Source of the DNA: Marinobacterium sediminicola
Lineage (GTDB): Bacteria; Pseudomonadota; Gammaproteobacteria; Pseudomonadales; Balneatricaceae
Assembly (NCBI RefSeq): GCF_022343685.1
Contig: NZ_CP092123.1
Location: forward strand, 2,480,001 to 2,544,000
Length of the DNA: 64,000 nucleotides
Direction of reading: 5' to 3'
The notes beneath the pieces were generated by a model. That model saw only the letters and a list, made by a program, of their open reading frames with translations, had not been told where the DNA came from and ran no database searches. The translations under genes were made by a program, and so were the position numbers. This document shows, piece by piece, positions 29,741 to 38,382 of this stretch (position 1 is the stretch's first letter; each line of letters begins with the position of its first letter).

Positions 29741-30808
29741 TCAGAACTTGTACATCGCCATCAGCTCCAGTTGCTGTCCTACTGGACGTGTACCATGTGT
29801 GGCCACATTCTGGTCGCGCCATTCAATACCGAAATCCAGACCCGGGAGATAGGTGTAGATCAGATTCGCGTGAGTAATCTCCAGCTTGTCTTCTGCGGTT
29901 GCTGTCGTCTCATCCGCTTCAATTTGAGCGTAGCGCAAAGCCCCACGGAGTTTATCGTTAAACGTGTGTGATACTCCGACAACTACCCCCGTCGTCTTGA
30001 TCAGATCACCATCCGCGTTTGCATCAACCGCTGGCCTCAGAGTGGGATGCCAGGCGCCACCATAGCCAAAACCGGAATATACACCCTGGCCTTCACCGGT
30101 ATATCCATTCAAATGAAGCGAGGTCGCACCCAGAGAGTATTTACCTGCATAAATCAATGCAGCACCAAACTCGGAATCTTCACTGGAATTGGTCGTGTTG
30201 CTTCTGGCAACATCACGACCGGCCAAGGCAACACTGATCGCATGGCCTCCTTCAAACTTCCTGGCATAATCAATAACGAAGTCAGGATAATCCGCATCGG
30301 CGTTAATCGGGTCTTGTAATGTCAGGCGCACATTCCCCAACTGGTAATGCAGCACCATATCAGGGCGAACCACACCACCATTACCACCTGCATTACCCTT
30401 GCCGGCATTGAAGAAATCCAGATGAGGCACGTCATAAGGGACGGATGCCAGGAACTGACCACTCCAGGTTTGCCCAAGCGTCAGGTTATCCACTTTGACG
30501 TAGGCATGGCGCAGTCGCCAATCATAGGTGGACTCGGTCGCATTGCCGCCATAGAAGTCGCCTTCCACGAATCCCATCACCTGATGCCCTTCAACTTCTC
30601 GCTTGGCGCTGAAGTTGATTCGGGATTGGCGGGCGGTACCGTCGAAGTCCGTACCTCCGGTATCCGCATCGGTAAAGCGCCCCTCTGCCTTGACATACCC
30701 ACCGACGCTGAAGGTGGTACCCTTGAACTCTCCCAGCTCCAGGGCACTCACCCCGGAAGCCATACCGACGGCAATCACAGCAACTGCCAATCTGGATTTT
30801 AATACCAT
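29741..30808 (-). CDS. DcaP-like outer-membrane porin
   Basis: This 355-residue protein has a Sec signal peptide cleaved near SALE. It is built of alternating amphipathic beta strands and ends in a terminal Phe (MAMYKF), the usual signal for outer-membrane insertion. FSVGGYVKAEGRF and GQTWSGQF resemble DcaP-type trimeric porins, known for dicarboxylates and found beside aromatic degradation genes. It has its own terminator, and a BenR/XylS-like site lies about 90 bases upstream, so it probably imports benzoate or related acids. The substrate is inferred from context. Confidence 0.8.
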   Translation of the reverse strand: MVLKSRLAVAVIAVGMASGVSALELGEFKGTTFSVGGYVKAEGRFTDADTGGTDFDGTARQSRINFSAKREVEGHQVMGFVEGDFYGGNATESTYDWRLRHAYVKVDNLTLGQTWSGQFLASVPYDVPHLDFFNAGKGNAGGNGGVVRPDMVLHYQLGNVRLTLQDPINADADYPDFVIDYARKFEGGHAISVALAGRDVARSNTTNSSEDSEFGAALIYAGKYSLGATSLHLNGYTGEGQGVYSGFGYGGAWHPTLRPAVDANADGDLIKTTGVVVGVSHTFNDKLRGALRYAQIEADETTATAEDKLEITHANLIYTYLPGLDFGIEWRDQNVATHGTRPVGQQLELMAMYKF

Positions 30809-30896
30809 TATTTACATCCTTATTTATTATCGTTTTAAAGGAAGTAAAAATATCGCAGCGTCGGGATATTCACTGATATACATATATCGCAAACAT

Positions 30897-30911
30897 TATC
30901 CCCATCTTGCA
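30897..30911 (-). promoter_or_regulatory. BenR/XylS-like half-site upstream of the porin
   Basis: On the minus strand TGCAAGATGGGGATA matches TGCA-N6-GGNTA exactly and points toward the porin. A weaker repeat (TGCG-N6-GTATA, two mismatches) lies 20 bases nearer the gene at 30877-30891. Confidence 0.5.
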
Positions 30912-30979
30912 AAGGGACGAACTATTTAAAGTTTCTCAGAACTTTTTGTCAGAGTTTCAATATAATCCGCAAGACCTTA

Positions 30980-31013
30980 TAAAAAAGGCAGCCCCGATCA
31001 TTCGGCACTGCCT
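30980..31013 (-). terminator. Rho-independent terminator after benE
   Basis: The stem AGGCAG/CTGCCT (30986-30991 and 31008-31013) has an inner CCGA/TCGG helix and is followed on the minus strand by T residues. It lies 34 bases past the benE stop. Confidence 0.75.
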
Positions 31014-31047
31014 CTAACGACTGCTCTGACAAAAAGGCTCAATATGG

Positions 31048-32244
31048 TCAGCTTCTGACGTTTGCTCCCTGGGCACGCCGCATGCGGTGTTTCAACCCTT
31101 CATTAAGCGCGTATACCGCAGAACCAAGCACAACACCCCAGAAAGCAGCCCCAACTCCCCAGATACTGATCCCTGAAGCAGTCGCCATGAAGGTGACCAA
31201 TGACGCATCAAGGTGCTCCCTGTCATCCAGTGCTGCACTCAGGCTGTTGCAGATAGCCCCCAACAAAGCGAGCCCGGCAATAATCGCGATCATGTCGGTC
31301 GGAAAGCTCGTGAAGAACAGTACGATACTGCCCGCAAAGATCCCGCCTATGAGATAGAACAGCCCGTTGGCCACCCCGGCAATATAACGTTTGTCCGGAT
31401 TTTCATGGGCATCGGCGCTGGTACAGATGGATGCGGTGATCGCCGCAATCACGGTGGTAATGCCACCGAAAAAGGCTGTCGGGATAGAGATCAGCGACAG
31501 CAGCGTGATGATCGGTCGCGAGGAAAAGGCGTAACCGGACGCCTTGAGAATGGCAAAGCCGGGCAGGAACTGCCCGGTCAGGCTGACAATCACCAGCGGC
31601 AGTGCCAGCCCCAGCGTCGAGCTCCAGCTCCACTCCGGCACGATCAATACAGGTGATGCCAGTCTCCACTCCAGCTGGCCCAGATGCGTATCCATCATGG
31701 TCATTGACAGCACGATGCCCAGCCCCACCATTAACACCAGAAAGTAGGCTCTGCTGAGATGCTTGAACAGCACAAAACCGAGAATCATCACGGTGGTCAC
31801 CAGCGGCACGGACTCCAGCGCACGAAAAGCGCCCAGACCGAAGTCGAACAGAATGCCGGCCATCATGGCTGCCGCTACCCCGCGAGGGATCAGATGCACG
31901 ACCCGGTCAAAAAGCCCGGTAATACCGATCAGGAAAATGATCACCGCGGCGGTAATATAAGCGGCAACCGCCTCGTTGATCGACAGTTCAGGAAACAGTG
32001 TCACCAGCAGCACCGTCCCCGGTGCCGACCAGGCCGTGATCACCGGAATACGGAACCAGACGCTGAGCACAATACCGGTAACCGCCGCACCGATGGAGAT
32101 CGCCCACACCCATGAGGTCATCATCTCAGTGGAGATGCCTGCGTTATGGGCAGCCTGAAAGAAGATTGCCAGTGGACCCGAGTAGGACACCAGCACCGCC
32201 ATCAATCCGGCAATGATTGTGGAAACCGAAATATCCTTAAGCAT
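31048..32244 (-). CDS. benE: Benzoate/H+ symporter, BenE family
   Basis: This 398-residue inner-membrane protein is hydrophobic along nearly its whole length, with about a dozen predicted membrane segments. It has BenE family marks such as AWSAPGTVLL and GGITTVIAAITASICTS(A)DAH. It imports benzoate. It lies 12 bases downstream of a RidA-family gene and is separated from benD by a terminator, so these two genes may be read by partial read-through or from their own promoter. Confidence 0.9.
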   Translation of the reverse strand: MLKDISVSTIIAGLMAVLVSYSGPLAIFFQAAHNAGISTEMMTSWVWAISIGAAVTGIVLSVWFRIPVITAWSAPGTVLLVTLFPELSINEAVAAYITAAVIIFLIGITGLFDRVVHLIPRGVAAAMMAGILFDFGLGAFRALESVPLVTTVMILGFVLFKHLSRAYFLVLMVGLGIVLSMTMMDTHLGQLEWRLASPVLIVPEWSWSSTLGLALPLVIVSLTGQFLPGFAILKASGYAFSSRPIITLLSLISIPTAFFGGITTVIAAITASICTSADAHENPDKRYIAGVANGLFYLIGGIFAGSIVLFFTSFPTDMIAIIAGLALLGAICNSLSAALDDREHLDASLVTFMATASGISIWGVGAAFWGVVLGSAVYALNEGLKHRMRRAQGANVRS

Positions 32245-32256
32245 GTTTCCCTCCTC

Positions 32257-32649
32257 TCAACCAAGTTCGGCGATACCTTTGACTTCCAGGAAGTAGCCCG
32301 GCGCGCCGCACAGGGAAGCCGCGCCGATAGCCGTCCAGGCAGGATAGCATCCCTTCATGTATCGATCGCGCACCTCCATATACAACGGCAGATCACGCAT
32401 GTCGGTGTGATAGCTGGTGACCTCTACCAGATCGGTGAAGCGGCTACCGGCTGCCTCCAGAACTCGCTTAAGATTTTCAAATACCTGCACAAACTGGGCT
32501 TCCTTGTCAGCCACCAGTTCACGGCGTTCGTTACGGCCGATCTGTCCAGCGATATAGAGCCGCGTATCAGCCAGTACCGCCGGGGCATAGCCAATCTCGT
32601 CACGGATAAATTCCATTCCTTCAGGCACGATTATTGTTTTTGTGGCCAT
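32257..32649 (-). CDS. RidA/YjgF-family protein
   Basis: This 130-residue protein has the RidA fold pattern: LYIAGQIG, a central QVFENLKRVLEAAG helix, VEVTSYHTDMRD, and PAWTAIGAASL near the end. Classical RidA proteins hydrolyse reactive enamines/imines and have an Arg in the (S)RxxV motif; here the corresponding stretch reads PAWTAIGAASLCG, so Arg is absent and deaminase activity is doubtful. Placement in a benzoate cluster suggests a role with a reactive intermediate. Its substrate is unknown. Confidence 0.8.
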   Translation of the reverse strand: MATKTIIVPEGMEFIRDEIGYAPAVLADTRLYIAGQIGRNERRELVADKEAQFVQVFENLKRVLEAAGSRFTDLVEVTSYHTDMRDLPLYMEVRDRYMKGCYPAWTAIGAASLCGAPGYFLEVKGIAELG

Positions 32650-32720
32650 GATGTGTTCCTCAGCATAGGTAGATGTCTCAGCCGCCGCTCAAAGCGGCTG
32701 GACAGGGGGATTCCAAACGC

Positions 32721-32744
32721 AAAAAAGCAGGGCAATGCCCTGCT
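32721..32744 (-). terminator. Rho-independent terminator after benD
   Basis: The stem AGCAGGGC/GCCCTGCT (32726-32744, loop AAT) is followed on the minus strand by six T. It ends the benABCD unit 18 bases after the benD stop and separates it from ridA-benE. Confidence 0.8.
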
Positions 32745-32761
32745 TGCTGTGAATACCTGTG

Positions 32762-33547
32762 TTAACCCAGATCACCGCCTCCTACCGGCAGCACCGTTCC
32801 GGTGATATAGGATGCCTCGTCCGAAGCCAGAAAAAGAATGGCGCTGGCCTGCTCATCCGGTGAGCTGTAGCGCTTCATGAAGGTGGAGTCGATGGTCTGG
32901 TCAACGATTGTCTGGTACCAGGCCTTTTCCTGCTCACTCATGGTTGCGCTGTTGCGCGGAATGCGACGTTCTCCCACATCGGTGCCGCCCGGTGCTACCG
33001 CATTCACACGGATGCCGTGCTGCGCATTTTCAAAGGCCATGCACACGGTCATCGCGTTGACGCCTCCCTTGGCGGCCGCATAGGGCACACGGTTCAGGCC
33101 GCGCGTTGCGATGGAAGATACATTCACAATAACGCCCCGCTGCTGCTTCTGCATCTGTGCCAGTACCGCATGACAGCACCAGAGTGTCGGGAACAGCGAA
33201 CGGCGTATCTCCGCTTCGATCTGGTCTTCTTCATAAGCCTCATAAGGCTTGGCCCAGATCGTACCGCCCACGTTGTTCACCAGAATATCGATGCAACCAA
33301 AGCAGGTAATGGCGGCATCCATCGCCTTGCAGGCACCGGCATACTGTTCCAGGTCCGCCAGCGCCGTATGCACTTCAGTGGCACCGGCTGCGCGCGCCTC
33401 TTCAGCCACCTCTTCGACGATCTCCGAGCGATCCACCAGCAGCAAAGTGGCCTTTTCTGCGGCCATCTGCAAGGCCACGGCTCGACCGATCCCCTGAGCG
33501 GCACCGGTCACCACTGCAACCTTGTTTTCAAAACGGTTGGCTCTCAC
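32762..33547 (-). CDS. benD: Benzoate cis-diol dehydrogenase (1,6-dihydroxycyclohexa-2,4-diene-1-carboxylate dehydrogenase)
   Basis: This short-chain dehydrogenase oxidises and decarboxylates the diol from BenABC to give catechol and NADH. VTGAAQGIG is the NAD loop, NNVGG follows, VSSIA supplies the catalytic serine, and PYAAAKGG the Tyr and Lys. I prefer the GTG at 33547 (261 residues): GGAG stands six bases upstream and the gene then begins 10 bases after the benC stop. An ATG at 33574 would overlap benC and lacks a site. Confidence 0.9.
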   Translation of the reverse strand: MRANRFENKVAVVTGAAQGIGRAVALQMAAEKATLLLVDRSEIVEEVAEEARAAGATEVHTALADLEQYAGACKAMDAAITCFGCIDILVNNVGGTIWAKPYEAYEEDQIEAEIRRSLFPTLWCCHAVLAQMQKQQRGVIVNVSSIATRGLNRVPYAAAKGGVNAMTVCMAFENAQHGIRVNAVAPGGTDVGERRIPRNSATMSEQEKAWYQTIVDQTIDSTFMKRYSSPDEQASAILFLASDEASYITGTVLPVGGGDLG

Positions 33548-33557
33548 GGCACTCTCC

Positions 33558-34571
33558 TTATTTGCTGGCTGCAAACTTCTCGTAATGGAAGCTTACCGGC
33601 TGGATCCCCTTCTCCTGCATGAACGCATTGACCGCCTCGACCATCGGCGGCGGGCCACAAAGGTAGATATCCACATCACCATCGTGCAGGTGGCCTGGCT
33701 CCATGTGATTGGTCACATAGCCTTTCAGCGGCCAGCTACTCTCTTCTGACGCGACACAGGCACTGAAGGTGAACTTGTCGATGGCGTTGGCAAAAGCCTC
33801 CAGCTTGTCCAGTTCAACCAGGTCAGCATCGTGCGTGACACCGTAAATAAGATGAACCGGGTGCTCACTGCCCTCTTGCCGGATTTTTTCCAGCATCGCC
33901 AGGAACGGCGCCAGCCCGGTGCCGCCTGCAAGCATCAATACGGGACGCTTGATATCGCGCAAATAGAAGCTGCCAAAAGGACCTCGCAGCACCAGCTCGT
34001 CTCCGATCTGGGCCTTACCCGCCATGAAGGTGCTCATCAGGCCTTCCGGCACGACACGGATCAGGAAGGAGACGGACTCAGCTGTTTCATTGACCATTGA
34101 GCTGAAGGAATAGGCACGGGATTGGTCAGTTCCAGGTACCTGTACATTGACGTATTGCCCCGGGAGGAAGTGCATGGCTCGCACCTGATCGCTGGCCAGG
34201 GTAAACGACAGCGTGGACTCAGACAGGCGATTGATTTCAGTCAGTCTGGCATGGACATCGGCCTGCTGGCTGCGCACGCAGACTTCAGATGAAGCCGGCA
34301 CAGTCACCACACAATCAGACTCAGGCACCATGCAACAGGTCAGTACGTAATGCTGTTCCGCTTCCTGCTCGGACAGGGCATCATCGATGTAACCATCCAT
34401 CTCGTATTGTCCGGACTCACAGTGGCATTTGCAGGTGCCACAGGCACCATCACGGCAATCAAGCGGAATATTCAAGCCGGAACGGTAGGCCGCATCCGCG
34501 ACCGTTTCCATTGGCAGGGTGGTGATGAATCGGGTCACCCCATCTTCAAAATTCAGAGCTACTTTATACAT
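33558..34571 (-). CDS. benC: Benzoate 1,2-dioxygenase reductase component
   Basis: This 337-residue protein carries electrons from NADH to the BenAB oxygenase. A plant-type [2Fe-2S] domain fills the first ~95 residues (Cys39, Cys44, Cys47 and Cys79 or Cys80). An FAD-binding domain with RAYSFSS follows, then an NAD domain with GGTGLAPFLAML and YLCGPPPMV. Domain order and length match BenC/XylZ. It is separated from benB by 74 bases that contain a strong hairpin. Confidence 0.95.
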   Translation of the reverse strand: MYKVALNFEDGVTRFITTLPMETVADAAYRSGLNIPLDCRDGACGTCKCHCESGQYEMDGYIDDALSEQEAEQHYVLTCCMVPESDCVVTVPASSEVCVRSQQADVHARLTEINRLSESTLSFTLASDQVRAMHFLPGQYVNVQVPGTDQSRAYSFSSMVNETAESVSFLIRVVPEGLMSTFMAGKAQIGDELVLRGPFGSFYLRDIKRPVLMLAGGTGLAPFLAMLEKIRQEGSEHPVHLIYGVTHDADLVELDKLEAFANAIDKFTFSACVASEESSWPLKGYVTNHMEPGHLHDGDVDIYLCGPPPMVEAVNAFMQEKGIQPVSFHYEKFAASK

Positions 34572-34595
34572 TGCGTGCTACCTCGGTCCCTTACA

Positions 34596-34618
34596 CGGGG
34601 GTATCAGCGATACCCCCG
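34596..34618 (-). other. Strong intercistronic hairpin between benB and benC
   Basis: CGGGGGTATC/GATACCCCCG is a perfect 10-bp stem with a three-base loop (34606-34608). No T-run follows on the minus strand, so it is unlikely to end transcription. It may mark an mRNA processing or stability point that sets different levels of oxygenase and reductase. Confidence 0.6.
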
Positions 34619-34645
34619 GGGACACTTGTTATTGGTGTGGTTCAA

Positions 34646-35140
34646 TCAGAGGTGGTAGATGTCTACCACGTGATGGATGTAGTCGTTCTTCAGGACGATC
34701 TTCTTGCGCTTGATCTTCAACTTGCCCTCTTCGCCACGGATCAGTGTGACAAAGGCGGTCCCGAAGTAGGTGTCTACGCTGTTGTAACGCACGCTGTTGG
34801 TCATCCAGCTGTACCGCACCTCGGCGTCATTGTCAGAAGCGGCGAACACTTCCAGATTGCTCAGCATGTGCTGGGTACGCGGCTCCGGCAGAGAGCTGGC
34901 GCTGGAGCGATCGGTCTTGATACGGAACACACGATCTTCCAGGCCGTCACGGCGGGCGTAGTAGATCAGCGAAATCTCGGATTGGGGATCAACGGTCAGC
35001 TCGCCATCCACATCCCAGCTGGGTACCCAGTACTCGGCTTCCTTGTCGTAGTGCTCAAGCCAGCTGTCGTAATCCTTGTCATCCAGCGCGCGCTGTTCGG
35101 AGTGCAGAAAGTCGCGGATCTCTTCGTAACGGATAGTCAT
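34646..35140 (-). CDS. benB: Benzoate 1,2-dioxygenase small (beta) subunit
   Basis: This 164-residue protein belongs to the ring-hydroxylating dioxygenase beta family (SnoaL-like cone fold). It shows WLEHYDKEAEYWVPSW near residues 27-42, typical of this subunit. It has a structural role in the alpha3beta3 oxygenase. It starts 3 bases after the benA stop, consistent with coupled translation. Confidence 0.95.
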   Translation of the reverse strand: MTIRYEEIRDFLHSEQRALDDKDYDSWLEHYDKEAEYWVPSWDVDGELTVDPQSEISLIYYARRDGLEDRVFRIKTDRSSASSLPEPRTQHMLSNLEVFAASDNDAEVRYSWMTNSVRYNSVDTYFGTAFVTLIRGEEGKLKIKRKKIVLKNDYIHHVVDIYHL

Positions 35141-35143
35141 GGC

Positions 35144-36493
35144 TTACTCCCCTTTCTCTTTCTGTTGCTTGCGCGCTGCCTGCTCCAGCACTTTTTGCCA
35201 ATAGTGGTGCTGAACGATGTAGAGGCCTTCATCTTCAGTCTTCTCACCACTCATGACCGGGTAGATATCCAGTTTCCTGGCGTCTTCGTCCTGGCCATCG
35301 ATCCAGTGTTCGGCACCACGACACATGTCGTTCCAAGGCAGCTTAATTCCCTTGAAGCCTTCCTGGCAGGCACGAAACTCTTCCAGATCGTCCGGTGTCG
35401 CCATACCTGAAGCGTTGAAGAAATCCTCGTACTGACGGATACGATGTGCACGTGCCTCGGCACTCTCGCCCTTGGGCGCGATGCAGTAGATGGTGACTTC
35501 CGTCTTGTCCACGGAGATCGGACGGAAATGACGGATCTGGGAGCTGAACTGATCCATCAGGAAAACATTCGGGTAGAGACAGAGATTACGCAGGTTGCCG
35601 ATCATCCAGTCGGCACGGTCCTCACCGAACTTCGCCACCAGTTCATCACGGCGCTCGTAGAGCGGACGGTCCTGCGGGTTGGGCCAGCGCATCCACAGCA
35701 GGATATGGCCGTGCTCGAAGGCGTAGAAGCCGCCCTTCTGCTTGTTCCAGGTGGAGGCATCCATAGCCTTCACCGCATCGTCGGACATGCCTGCCTTGCG
35801 GCGCGCCGTCGTTGCCACATAGTTCCAGTGGGTCGCGGATACGTGATAGCCATCGGCTCCGTTTTCAGCCTGCAGCTTCCAGTTGCCGTCGTATATATAA
35901 GTGGAGGATCCGCGAATCACTTCCAGTCCTTCCGGCGACTGATCGACGATCATATCGATGATCTTGGCGGCTTCACCCAGATGTTCGACCAGAGGCTTGA
36001 CGTCATCATTCAGTGAGCCAAACAGAAAGCCGCGATAGTTCTCCATGCGCACCTTTTTCAGGTTGTGGGAACCATCACAGTCAAACGAGGAGGGATAGCC
36101 GGCATCGGCGGGGTCCTTGACCTTGACCAGCTTGCCGGAGTTATTGAAACTCCAACCGTGAAACGGACAGGTGAAAACAGCTTTGTTGTCTTTTTTCTTG
36201 CGGCAGAGCACAGCACCACGGTGGCTGCAGGCATTGATGAAGCAGTTCAGCTCATCATCCTTGTTGCGCGTAATGACCACCGGCTGGCGGCCGATGTATG
36301 TGGTGAAGTAGTCGTTCTTATTGGCAAGCTGGCTTTCATGAGCCAGATAGATCCAGTTGCCCTCGAAGATGTGCTCCATCTCCAGTTCGAACAGCTCGGG
36401 ATCGGTGAACATGTCACGACGGCCACGATAGAGCCCTTGCTCTTTATCGACCTCCATCATGCCACCCACTTTGGCGATCAGGTTATTTTGCAT
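35144..36493 (-). CDS. benA: Benzoate 1,2-dioxygenase large (alpha) subunit
   Basis: This 449-residue oxygenase subunit adds O2 across C1-C2 of benzoate. The Rieske centre is Cys89-x-His91 and Cys109-x2-His112. The mononuclear iron site includes His217 and His222 in [10 protein letters not shown], with Asp214 as the electron bridge. The ATG at 36493 has AAGGAGG eight bases upstream; a longer frame to 36541 has no such site. It is the first gene of benABCD, with a BenR-type operator 56-91 bases upstream. Confidence 0.96.
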   Translation of the reverse strand: MQNNLIAKVGGMMEVDKEQGLYRGRRDMFTDPELFELEMEHIFEGNWIYLAHESQLANKNDYFTTYIGRQPVVITRNKDDELNCFINACSHRGAVLCRKKKDNKAVFTCPFHGWSFNNSGKLVKVKDPADAGYPSSFDCDGSHNLKKVRMENYRGFLFGSLNDDVKPLVEHLGEAAKIIDMIVDQSPEGLEVIRGSSTYIYDGNWKLQAENGADGYHVSATHWNYVATTARRKAGMSDDAVKAMDASTWNKQKGGFYAFEHGHILLWMRWPNPQDRPLYERRDELVAKFGEDRADWMIGNLRNLCLYPNVFLMDQFSSQIRHFRPISVDKTEVTIYCIAPKGESAEARAHRIRQYEDFFNASGMATPDDLEEFRACQEGFKGIKLPWNDMCRGAEHWIDGQDEDARKLDIYPVMSGEKTEDEGLYIVQHHYWQKVLEQAARKQQKEKGE

Positions 36494-36548
36494 TGCTATG
36501 CCCTCCTTATTGTTTGATCTCAGAGTAGAGGGCATGCCCAAGGCTCAC

Positions 36549-36584
36549 TATCCAGCCTTTGCCATTCTTTATCCCATATTTGCA
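36549..36584 (-). promoter_or_regulatory. BenR/XylS-type operator of benA
   Basis: On the minus strand, TGCAAATATGGGATA (36584-36570) matches the XylS half-site TGCA-N6-GGNTA exactly, and GGCAAAGGCTGGATA (36563-36549) differs by one base. They are direct repeats spaced by exactly 21 bp, the XylS/Pm arrangement. If the proximal site overlaps the -35 by two bases, as in Pm, a 17-base spacer leads to TACTCT (36527-36522) as the -10. The benR-like gene at 43920 is the likely activator. Confidence 0.8.
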
Positions 36585-36709
36585 GAAGGTGTTTTCACGG
36601 ATTTAATGCCATATCCAATGGCGGGGAGAGAGGGGGGATCGGAGCGACGTTCTGAAGTGGGGGCCAGAAGCGGGTTTAAAACAGATGCTCAGCCTTTAGG
36701 CCGGTGGGT

Positions 36710-37024
36710 TTATCGATGCAACTCCTGCAACAGGTACTGAGCAATGCGCTCGGCCTGTTCTTCCTGCAATTGACTGAAGACGGGCATCTTGCTGCCCTCA
36801 TGCCCATGAAGGATCAACCGAACCAGCTGAGCTTCGTTCAGATTCGTGGTGCGGTTGGCCGGTACACCTTCAAGAAAAGATCCGGCACCGTCGGCATGAT
36901 GACAGTCCGCACAGTAATAGTTGTAGAGCTTGGCGCCACTGGCACTGGCTGACGGAGCATCATTGCCGCAGGCTGATAACCCGAAGGCTGTCACCAATGC
37001 AAAACCTACACGATAGAGCTTCAT
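36710..37024 (-). CDS. Small c-type cytochrome, predicted lipoprotein
   Basis: This 104-residue protein has a signal sequence ending in the lipobox LSAC, so it is probably anchored by lipid in the periplasm. YCADCHH is a single haem-binding CxxCH motif, and Met in GSKMPVF is the likely sixth ligand. The ATG at 37024 was chosen because it gives a proper lipoprotein signal, though the ribosome site is weak. It sits between benA and a catechol dioxygenase gene. No partner is evident; cytochromes of this type pass electrons to oxidases or dehydrogenases. Confidence 0.75.
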   Translation of the reverse strand: MKLYRVGFALVTAFGLSACGNDAPSASASGAKLYNYYCADCHHADGAGSFLEGVPANRTTNLNEAQLVRLILHGHEGSKMPVFSQLQEEQAERIAQYLLQELHR

Positions 37025-37140
37025 AACGTAAATAATCCACTTTGTGCTCGTTCCTGAGCGCGATCCTGGCAGCACAAACAAACGCTTTCTTTATTTTACA
37101 TCATACTCTGTATCCTGTTACCAACACTTTGGAGAACACA

Positions 37141-37164
37141 AAAAACGCCGTCAGATGACGGCGT
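37141..37164 (-). terminator. Rho-independent terminator after the first catechol 2,3-dioxygenase gene
   Basis: The stem ACGCCGTCA/TGACGGCGT (37145-37164) is followed on the minus strand by T residues. It lies 57 bases past the dioxygenase stop. Confidence 0.8.
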
Positions 37165-37221
37165 GAAAAAATCGACTGTGGAACTCAAACAGTCGAGTGC
37201 AGCACAACAACAGGAATGTAA

Positions 37222-38145
37222 TCAGGTCAACGCCGTCAGGAAGCGTTCGTTGAGCTGACAATCATGATAAAAGATCGCCTTGCCCAGCTTGTCGGCATCC
37301 CAGGTAACGGGTTCATGATCGGGATAATGGTAGTCCCCCCCTGCAAAAACTTCGTTGCGGTTACCTGATGGATCGAAGAAATAGATGGTCTGGCCATGTG
37401 TCAGACCGTGTCGGGTCGGGCCAATATCAATCGAAGTGTCGGTCATCGAGATCAGATCAGCGGCGCGCAACACGTTCTCCCAGGTTTCCAGATAGAAGGA
37501 TGCATGGTGAAACCTGCCCGGTTCCGGGTGGTCGATAAACGCCACGTCATGCGCCTTCATACTGGCCGTCAGGAACTGAGCCACACGCTTGCCATCCGGT
37601 GTCACCACCTGTTCCGCCAGGTCAAACCCGAGCACGTCCCGAAACAGATCCCAAGTGCGGTCCAGATTCGGGCCGTAGAGCAGGCAGTGGTCAAAACGGG
37701 TCGCTTTCATGCCCTTAAGGTCACGCGGCCAGGCTTCAGGGTTATGGTTGCCAACGCCCCATTTACCGGTCTGCTCCTTGGTCGCAAAGAGTTCGAAAGC
37801 ATGTCCGGTGGGTGCGACGAAACGAACGCGACGACCGCAACTGTTCAGCTCACCGGCAGGCACATCTTCCACTTGGCAGCCGAACTCGACCAGTTCAGTA
37901 CGCAGCTGATCCACCACTTCTTCGCTCAGACACTTGAACCCCATGAAATCCATGCCCGGCTGATCAGCTTCGCGCAGCACCACCGAGAACTTGTCCACTT
38001 CGGTCCAGGCTTTCAAATAGACACGCCCCTGATCGTCACGATCCATCTCGATCAGACCCAGCAGGTCCACGTAGTGCTTAACCGCTTCATCCAGATCCAG
38101 TACGCGAATCTGTACATGTCCGGGACGCATTACACCCTTTTTCAT
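37222..38145 (-). CDS. xylE: Catechol 2,3-dioxygenase (copy 1)
   Basis: This 307-residue extradiol dioxygenase has exactly the length of XylE. It cleaves catechol to 2-hydroxymuconic semialdehyde. Two vicinal-oxygen-chelate halves are present; His153, His214 and Glu265 fall at the canonical iron-ligand positions. The ATG at 38145 was chosen over a GTG six bases upstream because it matches the start of copy 2 and follows GAGG. It is a single-gene unit with its own terminator, divergent from an ABC transporter, and carries BenR/XylS-like sites upstream. No XylT-type reactivating ferredoxin is nearby. Confidence 0.95.
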   Translation of the reverse strand: MKKGVMRPGHVQIRVLDLDEAVKHYVDLLGLIEMDRDDQGRVYLKAWTEVDKFSVVLREADQPGMDFMGFKCLSEEVVDQLRTELVEFGCQVEDVPAGELNSCGRRVRFVAPTGHAFELFATKEQTGKWGVGNHNPEAWPRDLKGMKATRFDHCLLYGPNLDRTWDLFRDVLGFDLAEQVVTPDGKRVAQFLTASMKAHDVAFIDHPEPGRFHHASFYLETWENVLRAADLISMTDTSIDIGPTRHGLTHGQTIYFFDPSGNRNEVFAGGDYHYPDHEPVTWDADKLGKAIFYHDCQLNERFLTALT

Positions 38146-38231
38146 AGCCACCTCTTGTTGTTCTCATTTGCTGCGGCGGATCAACTCCAGCCGGTGTTGA
38201 AACGACTATTGCAGTGCAGGCGACGAGGGTA

Positions 38232-38266
38232 AATCCGATGGGTGCAAGCTTTATCCATTCACTGCA
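38232..38266 (-). promoter_or_regulatory. BenR/XylS-like operator upstream of catechol 2,3-dioxygenase copy 1
   Basis: On the minus strand, 38266-38252 reads TGCA-N6-GGATA (exact match) and 38246-38232 reads TGCA-N6-GGATT (one mismatch), spaced 20 bp. AATAGT at 38210-38205 stands where the -10 would be expected. Confidence 0.6.
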
Positions 38267-38298
38267 CGGTGACGCATTGCAGTTTTTGGACAGTGGTC

Positions 38299-38332
38299 TG
38301 CACCAGGCGGCTATTGATGCAGATCAGGGTTC
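38299..38332 (+). promoter_or_regulatory. BenR/XylS-like operator upstream of the ABC transporter
   Basis: TGCA-N6-GGCTA at 38299-38313 is an exact half-site on the plus strand, and TGCA-N6-GGTTC at 38318-38332 differs by one base. The spacing is 19 bp rather than the usual 21. The sites point toward the transporter gene starting at 38383. Confidence 0.5.
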
Positions 38333-38382
38333 TTTCTAATCAGTGGACCATAAAAATAACGCACTCCATAGAGAGGTCCAAC

